From: CAYZMS01 sp964479625
GTDB lineage: Bacteria > Bacteroidota > Bacteroidia > Chitinophagales > Saprospiraceae
Length of the DNA: 64,000 bases
Assembly: GCA_964479625.1 (NCBI GenBank)
Contig: CAYZMS010000021.1
Coordinates: 14,240-78,239 of the forward strand
Direction: 5' to 3'
A model generated the notes under the pieces. That model searched no databases. It saw only the letters and a program-made list of their open reading frames with translations, and was not told the DNA's origin. Every line of letters starts with the position of its first letter. The stretch's first letter is position 1. Below, in pieces: positions 35,879-43,287 of the stretch. A program made the translations under genes and the position numbers.

Positions 35879-37147
35879 ATGGCGGTTGACGTAATTCTCG
35901 GACTGCAGTGGGGAGATGAAGGAAAAGGAAAGATTGTTGATTATCTAGCGACCCAATACGATATTGTAGCTCGTTTTCAGGGTGGTCCCAACGCAGGACA
36001 TACCTTGAAATTCGATGAAAAAAAATACGTCCTGCACACTATTCCTTCCGGTATTTTTCGACCGGAACTGATCAACCTTATCGGTAATGGCGTGGTATTG
36101 GATCCCATCACCATGCAAAAAGAGCTGGAAAACCTGGATGAAGCAGGTGTAGGCTATAAGGACCGGTTGTTGGTTGCCAACAAAGCCCATCTCATTCTTC
36201 CAACCCATCGGTATTTAGACGCCGCTTCAGAAAATGCGAAAGGCAAGGAAAAGATCGGTTCTACCCTACGTGGAATTGGCCCCACTTATATGGATAAGAC
36301 CGGCCGTAACGGCCTGCGGGTTGGAGACATCGTTCGACCGGATTTCGAACAACGGTATGAGGCTCTTAAAAAGAAGCACATGGAGTTGCTGCAGATCTAT
36401 CCTCCCGTGGAATTCGACCTGGCTGGAGAAGAACAAAGGTGGTTTGCCAGCATTGAAATCTTGCGAAAGCTCCAGTTGGTCAAAGGCGAGTATTTTATCA
36501 ATGAAGCCTTAAAAGCGGGTAAAAAAATCCTGGCTGAAGGCGCCCAGGGTTCAATGCTCGATATCGAATATGGGACTTATCCCTTTGTTACTTCCTCCAA
36601 TACCATTACAGCGGGTGTTTGCACGGGGCTGGGAGTTGCGCCCCAGCAAATTGGAGAGGTGATCGGTATTTCCAAAGCTTATTGTACAAGGGTAGGCTCC
36701 GGGCCTTTCCCGACAGAACTATTCGACGAAACGGGCGAAAAGTTACAACGGGAAGGCGGGGAATTTGGTGCTACTACTGGGCGGCCACGCCGTTGTGGTT
36801 GGATCGATCTTCCCCAGCTACGCTACACCATTATGCTGAATGGGGTTACCCAACTGGTGATCACGAAGCTGGACGTACTGAATAATTTTGATGCTGTCGA
36901 AGCCGCTTTTTCTTACAAGGTCAATGGCCAGCCCACCAAACAGCTTCCTTACGACCTGTGTGAGGAGCAAATTGAGCCGGTATACATGGCCTTTCCTGGC
37001 TGGAACCAATCCCTGGACGAGTGTAGCAGGTATGATGACCTGCCTGCTGCAGCCATACAATACCTGGCTGCCTTGGAAAGAGAACTGGATACTCCTATTA
37101 CTATGGTATCTACCGGCCCGGAGCGGAAGAAGTTATTATTGCGCTAA
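35879..37147 (+). CDS. purA: Adenylosuccinate synthetase
   Basis: It joins IMP and aspartate with GTP to make adenylosuccinate, the first committed step to AMP. The 422-residue product has the phosphate-binding loop WGDEGKGKIVD (11-21) with Asp13 as catalytic base, the NAGHT motif in GGPNAGHTLKF, GSTLRGIGPTY, EGAQGSMLDIEYGTYPFVTSS and TTGRPRRCGWID. All of these are family signatures in normal order and length. It closes the plus-strand run rsh-fur-purA. Confidence 0.97.
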   Translation: MAVDVILGLQWGDEGKGKIVDYLATQYDIVARFQGGPNAGHTLKFDEKKYVLHTIPSGIFRPELINLIGNGVVLDPITMQKELENLDEAGVGYKDRLLVANKAHLILPTHRYLDAASENAKGKEKIGSTLRGIGPTYMDKTGRNGLRVGDIVRPDFEQRYEALKKKHMELLQIYPPVEFDLAGEEQRWFASIEILRKLQLVKGEYFINEALKAGKKILAEGAQGSMLDIEYGTYPFVTSSNTITAGVCTGLGVAPQQIGEVIGISKAYCTRVGSGPFPTELFDETGEKLQREGGEFGATTGRPRRCGWIDLPQLRYTIMLNGVTQLVITKLDVLNNFDAVEAAFSYKVNGQPTKQLPYDLCEEQIEPVYMAFPGWNQSLDECSRYDDLPAAAIQYLAALERELDTPITMVSTGPERKKLLLR

Positions 37148-37176
37148 AAGAGCAGAAGTCCTACCGTTGTTTGGAA

Positions 37177-37899
37177 TCAATTCTCCGCAATGATAATGTA
37201 CTGATAATCCAGTAAGGTGTCATTTGTTCTGACCCTTCGAAACTGGGCGTCCAAAACTTCCTGTTCGGCTATGTACAAAGGAATACGTAATTCTGAGGGG
37301 GGGCCTACCGAGGTGCGTTTTTTCTTGAAATCCACGATGACAATGCGGCCTTCCGGTTTCAGGTAGTACTTGAGGTTTTTGAGGTAGTTGGTTCGATCCT
37401 GAATATACATGTAGGTATTAACGATGAAGATGAGGTCCACTTCGCTGGGGCGGAGGTTGGGGTCATTCAAATTGCCAAGCCGAACTTCAAGTTTGGGCTG
37501 TACCTCGCCCGGGAGGTCGGTCTGCCGGATACTATCCATATAATCTACAAAGGGTTCCAGGATATCGATGGCGATCACCTTTTTGGCCTCCTGCACAAGA
37601 AGAAAAGAAAAATAACCGCTTGGCCCGGCACCAATATCCGCGACGACTTTGTCGGAAATATCTCCCATCACATCCAGTATTAACTGGGGTTGCTGCCAGA
37701 GGTAACGATTAGTGTTGGAGTAGTCGGCAGTGAAGCCCTCGAGTTCCAGCGATTTGGCTTTGCTCCCTTCGTTGGTATCCGGGGGTGTAGCCGTGGCTTG
37801 TTCTTCCGCACCTGGGTCAACACCCGGGTCTTCAACGCTATTTTGGCAAGAAGTGAACAATAACAATAAGCCTAATAAGGCGGGTATTAGTTTTTGCAT
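37177..37899 (-). CDS. Lipoprotein with a class I SAM methyltransferase domain
   Basis: The product has 240 residues. The N-terminus is a lipoprotein signal (LLGLLLLFTSCQN, lipobox Cys18) followed by a low-complexity acidic/Thr linker to about residue 45. The rest is a Rossmann methyltransferase: motif I VVADIGAGPSGYF near residues 86-97, acidic loop VIAIDILEP, motif IV VDLIFIVNTYMYI and YYLKPEGRIVIVDFKKKR. The methyltransferase fold is clear. The puzzle is location: SAM is made in the cytosol, yet the signal directs the protein to the periplasmic side. The domain may have lost activity, or a minority may stay inside. The substrate is unknown. Confidence 0.8.
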   Translation of the reverse strand: MQKLIPALLGLLLLFTSCQNSVEDPGVDPGAEEQATATPPDTNEGSKAKSLELEGFTADYSNTNRYLWQQPQLILDVMGDISDKVVADIGAGPSGYFSFLLVQEAKKVIAIDILEPFVDYMDSIRQTDLPGEVQPKLEVRLGNLNDPNLRPSEVDLIFIVNTYMYIQDRTNYLKNLKYYLKPEGRIVIVDFKKKRTSVGPPSELRIPLYIAEQEVLDAQFRRVRTNDTLLDYQYIIIAEN

Positions 37900-38078
37900 G
37901 AGGCGGAGGTTATACGTCTTTTTGAAATTCTATTACTCTAAAGTAAAAAGATAATTGGAGCAGATGGTTCCCAATATTAAACTTAGAACTGGATTAAACT
38001 TAAGGGCATAGCCTTCTGGCAATAAGTTCAAATTAATTACTAATAATTGCCTGGTACCGGTACCTTTTGAAAGAAATT

Positions 38079-39332
38079 TCAAACGACTTCTCCCTGACAG
38101 GCTCCGAACCCGATCCGAAGGCCCTCGTACAAGCCATATCCGCTAAAATAGACAGTATCCCCTTCTTCCAGAAAAGTGCGCGTCTGGTTCCCGGGTAGTG
38201 ATAAAGACTTTTTACCGCCATGAGTAATTTCCAGCAGAGAGCCCTGGGTTCCTTCTTCTGGCCCACTAATGGTACCAGAAGCGTATAAGTCGCCTATAGA
38301 GATCGGGCAGCCATTGCTGGTTTGATGAGCGAGTTGCTGAGCGGCTGACCAATAGAGGAACTTACTGTTGGTCCGGCAAATCGTTTGAGCTGAATGACCT
38401 TTAGCTTGCAGGCCTACTTCCAATTGTAAGTCGAAATTCGTAGCCCCATTGTGCCGGAGGTGGGCAAGGGGTGGGGGACTTTGCTCCGGCCCTGGGCAGC
38501 GAAGCGGCCTTAGGGCTTCCAGGGTTACCACCCAGGGGCTAATAGTAGAGGCAAAGCTTTTACCCAAAAAAGGACCCAACGGCCGATACTCCCATGCCTG
38601 AATATCGCGGGCGGACCAATCATTGAACAAGACGAATCCAAAGATGTGATCCTCTGCTTTTTCTATTGGGATAGCGGTGCCAAGAGGGGTTGTTGCACCT
38701 GTTACAAAAGCAATTTCAAGTTCGAAATCAAGCTGGCGGGTAGGACCAAAAACCGGTGTTTCTGATCCTGCGACTAGGTATTGCCCATTTGGCCTTCGAA
38801 TGGGAGTGCCGGAAACAACAATGCTTGATGCCCGTCCATGATAGCCGACGGGCAGGTGTTTCCAGTTGGGAAGCAGGGCATTTTCAGGATCCCGGAATAA
38901 GCTGCCCACGTTGCGGGCGTGTTCTTCACTACTGTAAAAATCAGTGTAGTTGGGAATTTCGAGGGGAAGAAGCATCCTGGCCTTGTCCTGTGGATAAAGT
39001 AAAAAATCTGCCAACTCGAAAGCATCCCATTCCTCCCGCTTATCGTCCAGAATATCTTGCAGGCGTTTCCGAACGGCCCCTGTGACCGACTTGCCCAGAC
39101 CTATGAAAGCATTGAGATTTGGCAGGGAAAAAACAGTTTGATCGGCAACAAGGTCTTCAAAAAAACCGTGTTGGGCCAGGACTTCCAGGTCGACAATCTG
39201 GTCACCCAGGGCAGAGCAAAGATGCGGTTTTCGGGAAACAGGGCTTTCATAGACCCCGAAGGGAAGGTTCTGGATAGGGAAATCACTGTCTGGTCCTACG
39301 GGGTACCAGGATGAGATTTTCGGCATAGGCAT
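38079..39332 (-). CDS. fahA: Fumarylacetoacetase
   Basis: It hydrolyses fumarylacetoacetate to fumarate and acetoacetate, the last step of tyrosine/homogentisate breakdown. The 417-residue product has the small N-terminal SH3-like domain (FPIQNLPFGVYES) and then the FAH fold with metal ligands and catalytic motif in NYTDFYSSEEHARNVG. It also carries PVGYHGRASSIVVSGTPIRR, NDWSARDIQAWEYRPLGPF and ASGTISGPEEGTQGS. Length and motifs match the full two-domain enzyme rather than the shorter FAH-like hydrolases. No other tyrosine-catabolism gene is in the window. Confidence 0.95.
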   Translation of the reverse strand: MPMPKISSWYPVGPDSDFPIQNLPFGVYESPVSRKPHLCSALGDQIVDLEVLAQHGFFEDLVADQTVFSLPNLNAFIGLGKSVTGAVRKRLQDILDDKREEWDAFELADFLLYPQDKARMLLPLEIPNYTDFYSSEEHARNVGSLFRDPENALLPNWKHLPVGYHGRASSIVVSGTPIRRPNGQYLVAGSETPVFGPTRQLDFELEIAFVTGATTPLGTAIPIEKAEDHIFGFVLFNDWSARDIQAWEYRPLGPFLGKSFASTISPWVVTLEALRPLRCPGPEQSPPPLAHLRHNGATNFDLQLEVGLQAKGHSAQTICRTNSKFLYWSAAQQLAHQTSNGCPISIGDLYASGTISGPEEGTQGSLLEITHGGKKSLSLPGNQTRTFLEEGDTVYFSGYGLYEGLRIGFGACQGEVV

Positions 39333-39355
39333 ACCTTAGTTTTCTCTACAAAACG

Positions 39356-42103
39356 CTAATACACGACAATTCGTTTGGTTAGCATACCCGCTGAATGGCG
39401 CATTCGAAGAATATAGACTCCTTGGGCAAGTTGGCGAACATTGAAACGGCTGCTGAGCGTTTCCCCCTGGGGTTGATCCCGTCGAACCAACCGCCCGTCA
39501 GGGCTAAATAACTCTATGGTTAAGCCGGAGAGCGGGGCTGACCAATAAATATTCAACTCCTCCTTGACCGGGTTGGGGACGGCTGCAGCCAGTACTCCGT
39601 TTAAAGTTCCCAATCCTGGTTCGACCACCTGGAACTGGAAAACCGGGGATTGCAGACCTCCACATTCATTTTGGCTGGTCATACGCCAATAATAGACCCC
39701 TCTTGCTAAGGGCTGGTCTACCTGATCGGTTAGTTGAAGGATGCGTGATTCAAAAACGATATCGGAGAATGCGCTATCCTTGGCTACCTGGAGGTGATAT
39801 CTGTTGGCAGAGGGAGTGAATGTCCAGGAGAATAATGGCTTACCACCGGGTACGGAGCTTCCGTTCTCTGGCAAGAGAGGCAGGGAAAGCTCAGGGGGGT
39901 GCTTTACAACAAGGGGTAATTCTAGTTTTTTTATTCCATTGGCATGCTGCAGTTGGAATTGAAGTATCTGATTGCTTGATTCATACAAGGGTAAGTGCTC
40001 AGGGGCCAGCCGCACCCGGAGAGTATCTCCCGCCTTGTAGGCATCAAGTCCGGGCTCAAAGATTAAGAAAGGTGGTGTTTCGCCACTTTCGAGGGTATAG
40101 AAAAGTTGAATGGGAGGCTCAAACCCAGCCCCCAGGTAGAGCTCAAAACTAGTCCCCAGATTTGAGCAGATCGAGGTCTTGAAATTATTGACGAGCAGAC
40201 GGGTATCGGGTAGAGTAGTGAATTGAACCGGTTCCGAAAAATCACTATTCCCACAGGGATGTAAGGCTCGTACTCGCCAGAAATAGGTCTGGTTAAATTC
40301 CGGTTCGAAGATACTTGCATTAGAGCTTACAGAAGTATCTTCCTTAATGATTTGGGAAAAGTCGGGATCCAGGCTTAATTGCCAGTGATAGGCCTCATCA
40401 TTTTCCTTTCCCGTCCAGGCAAGGTCAATTCGTTGGGCTTCAATAAAAGGGATTTGGGGCTCAGGGATAGAGGCAGGGGCCTGCAATTGCAATTCCAGTT
40501 CGATGACGGTCGTATCTTCTTCCTGAACCAGTTGCAAGGCCAGAGGGTAGGCATTGACCGGCAATTCCGGGGCAATAGTTAATTCGAGCGAATAACCCAT
40601 TCCAGATTCGATTAAACTGGCGGTAATACCTGAAGGACTTTCGACTTTAGCCAACAGATCGGCAGTGGTGTCTACCGGTGAAAGGAGGATGGAGTATTGA
40701 CCGGGCCCGCAAACGGAAAGGTCATCTGCAACGAAGTTGAGGGATTTTTGGCCCTCGTTATACCAACGGCCGGGCAGAAAACTGGGTTGGAATTGGCCTG
40801 GGGCCAACCAATCTTTGAGCCGTGCGTCTTTCCGGTTGCCTCCATTCCAGGATGCTCCAATCCATCCAAAAGAATCAAAGCTTTGAAAAGAGCAGGAAGC
40901 CTGCCCACCGTGCAACTGCCCGATGACAAAGCCGTCTTCGTTAAAAAGAGGAGCTCCGGAAGACCCCAGCTCGGTGGTCCCGATATCCCAATAAGGGACG
41001 ACGATATGATCCCCCTCTGGATCGCTGGCCTGCCCCGTTTCCCATTGCCCAAGGTAGGGTCGGGCAGTGGTGAAGCTAAAGCGTTTTTCTTCCGCTTGAG
41101 GATGATGGATACAAATGGTGAGGGTTTCCGCTAATTTAGATTCTATGGACCAACCAGCAAGAAAAGCATTGGCTTCCGGAGGGATAGGGTCGTCCAGTTC
41201 CACCAGGGTAAAGTCAGAGTCCCGCCAGTTAGAGCGCAATTTTGCTCCCGTATTGACTATGTCTTTAAGCCCATTTCCCCTGGCACCACTACTGTTCGAA
41301 TTGGGTGGCCGGCAGAAATCATTCTCAAAATTCCAATAGACGACCATGGAGGGGGCATTCTCAGGAGTTATATCACAATGGTAAGCGGTCAGGAAATAGG
41401 GTCGATTATCTTCTTCGGTATTGTTCACCAGGAAACCGGTGCAAAAGGAGCGGCCGTTAACGGTATACAAGCCAACGGATTGAATGATATGGCGGTATTC
41501 ATCGATCAGTTCCCAACCGTCGGCACCATTGCAGATGACATCCAGGTTGCAGGAACCGGCGAGCACACCCAGGGTCCCCATGTAATCATGGTTGACAGAG
41601 CCTATTTCCAGGTCTATTTCCTCTTTTAGACTATCGGGTGCCTGGATCTCAAGAACAAGTATGTCGCCCTCGAGAATGGGCGTCCAGAGTTGTTGATGGT
41701 CTTCCTGATCCTTTTTGGTGTAGGGGCCCAGCACGGCGGACTTATTGGGCGTATAAATGTACAATTCCCCTCCATCAGGGAGTTCAAACCGGCTCAGGCC
41801 GAGGTTGAGCGAGTAAGCCCCCGGGGAATGGATACTTTGCCGCCAAATAGCCAACCCATTTTCCCTTATCCATATTCCATTTTTTTTCGTATCTAAATCC
41901 ACTTCCAGCGGCAAAGCGAATTGAGGAGCACGACCATTCTTACGTCGGGCGAGCTCCTGAGCGCGAAGTCGGCCATTGTCCCGCTCCGGCAATTGGAGCT
42001 GGGGTACTTCAGGCCCTGCCCCACGCAAGTCCTGGGTGTAGACGAAGAATGGAAGAAAAAGGAAGGGCAGGAGTAAAAGTAATCTCATCATTCGAGTGGG
42101 CAC
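39356..42103 (-). CDS. Secreted trypsin-like serine protease with T9SS sorting domain
   Basis: The product has 915 residues. A signal peptide (LLLLLPFLFLPFFVYTQ) is followed by a propeptide-like region to about residue 180. The trypsin-like domain has His242 in FLTAYHCD, Asp297 in DSDFTLVELD and Ser382 in GSSGAPLF, a complete triad with disulphide-forming cysteines as in lysyl endopeptidases. About residues 530-820 hold beta-sandwich domains, one fibronectin III-like (TYFWRVRALHPCGNSDFSEP) and another similar (RGVYYWRMTSQNECGG). The last 80 residues are a type A T9SS sorting domain (VPNPVKEELNIYW, ending GMLTKRIVVY). It is exported across the outer membrane and probably surface-attached or released. 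Confidence 0.93.
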   Translation of the reverse strand: MPTRMMRLLLLLPFLFLPFFVYTQDLRGAGPEVPQLQLPERDNGRLRAQELARRKNGRAPQFALPLEVDLDTKKNGIWIRENGLAIWRQSIHSPGAYSLNLGLSRFELPDGGELYIYTPNKSAVLGPYTKKDQEDHQQLWTPILEGDILVLEIQAPDSLKEEIDLEIGSVNHDYMGTLGVLAGSCNLDVICNGADGWELIDEYRHIIQSVGLYTVNGRSFCTGFLVNNTEEDNRPYFLTAYHCDITPENAPSMVVYWNFENDFCRPPNSNSSGARGNGLKDIVNTGAKLRSNWRDSDFTLVELDDPIPPEANAFLAGWSIESKLAETLTICIHHPQAEEKRFSFTTARPYLGQWETGQASDPEGDHIVVPYWDIGTTELGSSGAPLFNEDGFVIGQLHGGQASCSFQSFDSFGWIGASWNGGNRKDARLKDWLAPGQFQPSFLPGRWYNEGQKSLNFVADDLSVCGPGQYSILLSPVDTTADLLAKVESPSGITASLIESGMGYSLELTIAPELPVNAYPLALQLVQEEDTTVIELELQLQAPASIPEPQIPFIEAQRIDLAWTGKENDEAYHWQLSLDPDFSQIIKEDTSVSSNASIFEPEFNQTYFWRVRALHPCGNSDFSEPVQFTTLPDTRLLVNNFKTSICSNLGTSFELYLGAGFEPPIQLFYTLESGETPPFLIFEPGLDAYKAGDTLRVRLAPEHLPLYESSNQILQFQLQHANGIKKLELPLVVKHPPELSLPLLPENGSSVPGGKPLFSWTFTPSANRYHLQVAKDSAFSDIVFESRILQLTDQVDQPLARGVYYWRMTSQNECGGLQSPVFQFQVVEPGLGTLNGVLAAAVPNPVKEELNIYWSAPLSGLTIELFSPDGRLVRRDQPQGETLSSRFNVRQLAQGVYILRMRHSAGMLTKRIVVY

Positions 42104-42187
42104 TTTTAGGGGCTCGCTTGTCTATGGGATATTCCTTAAATTACGGTTTCAAATTTAATGGATTTATCAGGTTAAACCAATTGAATG

Positions 42188-42215
42188 GTAGAGTTGCGAT
42201 TAATCACGTCTCTAC
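42188..42215. repeat. Degenerate 28-bp palindromic repeat
   Basis: GTAGAG and CTCTAC flank an imperfect inverted repeat centred on GATTAATC. It resembles a palindromic intergenic repeat (core GCGATTAATCGC) that I recall being widespread in bacterial genomes. It lies between the T9SS protease gene start and the nnrE stop, in a 207-base gap otherwise empty. Confidence 0.45.
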
Positions 42216-42310
42216 AAGTCAAAAGCACCGGTTAAGTAAGAATCCCTTTTAACTCAGGAGTCGGTAAGTTTATTTACCCCAATAAAAACCAAAGGTTTAA
42301 GCTAGAGTCG

Positions 42311-43021
42311 TTAATTTTTTGTCTGCTGGTCTGCATTCCGTTGAAAAGGTAAATAGCCTTCCTCATAAAATGGAGGGATTTCTGCTTCAAACCTTTCATA
42401 AACAGCACTGGGGATCCCCAGGTCGGCTACATAGGTTAATATCTCCGGGGGTAGTTCGAAAAGGATGGTCTTGGGGGCAGCCAACGTAAGAACATGGTGG
42501 GCTTTAAAATGGGGCTGGCTTAGGTCACCCAGGAAACCGGTGGGCAGGTCGAGGGCGATGCGTTGACCATCCAGGGCGTTGATGCGGTGAATGCGCTCCA
42601 GGAGATCCACCGGTAAGGGAAGTTGCTGAGAGAAGCCCAGGTAGGCGTCTACCCAAACATCGGGTTGCTCAAGGGGGGTATTGGCTACCCCAAAGCGCAA
42701 AGCACGGCTCAGTTGTCGGGCAGGCAGGGGTCTGTCAATTTCGCCCCAAATGTCTAAATGTACCTGGTAGCCCCATGCCGCAAGGCGGCGTGCAGCTACC
42801 AGTCCGCCTCCGCCATTATTTCCATTACCTGCGCCGATCTGGATGATCTTCCTGGGCTCTGCCAAACGAGCCACTAGCCGGGCCAGTTGCAAACCGGCAT
42901 TTTCCATCATCAGCTCAATGGGCAGCTCAAATTCCTGTACCGCAAAGTAGTCCATCTCCCGAAAGCGTTCCAGGGAGAGGGCTTGTTGCTTGGAATAGTA
43001 AAGGGTATGAGTGCTGGACAT
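42311..43021 (-). CDS. nnrE: NAD(P)HX epimerase (YjeF N-terminal domain type)
   Basis: The product has 236 residues. It repairs hydrated NAD(P)H by interconverting its epimers so that a dehydratase can restore the cofactor. Visible motifs are ELMMENAGLQLARL, the phosphate-binding loop GAGNGNNGGGGLVAARRL and DLPTGFLGDL. Only the N-terminal epimerase domain is present. Most bacteria have it fused to the ADP-dependent dehydratase (NnrD) domain, which is missing here. It reads away from the upstream M14 peptidase gene with a hairpin between them. Confidence 0.85.
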   Translation of the reverse strand: MSSTHTLYYSKQQALSLERFREMDYFAVQEFELPIELMMENAGLQLARLVARLAEPRKIIQIGAGNGNNGGGGLVAARRLAAWGYQVHLDIWGEIDRPLPARQLSRALRFGVANTPLEQPDVWVDAYLGFSQQLPLPVDLLERIHRINALDGQRIALDLPTGFLGDLSQPHFKAHHVLTLAAPKTILFELPPEILTYVADLGIPSAVYERFEAEIPPFYEEGYLPFQRNADQQTKN

Positions 43022-43242
43022 ATTTTGAATACATTTTGAAATTTTGATCGTAAAATGTACTCAAAAATCTGCGATTAAAATCGCTTGATTAACAATTTCT
43101 GAAACTACCTTTCCAACTCGACAAGCCTCTGCAAGCAAAGTGCCGGAATACCACTGGTGGAATAATATAAGCTAAAGTGGGGTTGTTCTTCCTTCGAAAT
43201 CTGTTACTATTCGAAAAAGTAACCCATTCGATCGCCCAAATT

Positions 43243-43277
43243 TAGGTGCAAGGCGACTCCAGGAGACCTTGCACCTA
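43243..43277 (-). terminator. Hairpin terminator after the M14 peptidase gene
   Basis: TAGGTGCAAGG and CCTTGCACCTA form a perfect 11-bp stem with a 13-base loop. It starts 11 bases past the M14 peptidase stop on the minus strand. The following AAATTTGG is not a strong T-run. The arm GCCTTGCACCTA also occurs in the 57953-57983 repeat, so this may be a mobile palindrome used as a terminator. Confidence 0.55.
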
Positions 43278-43287
43278 GGGTTTCTAA

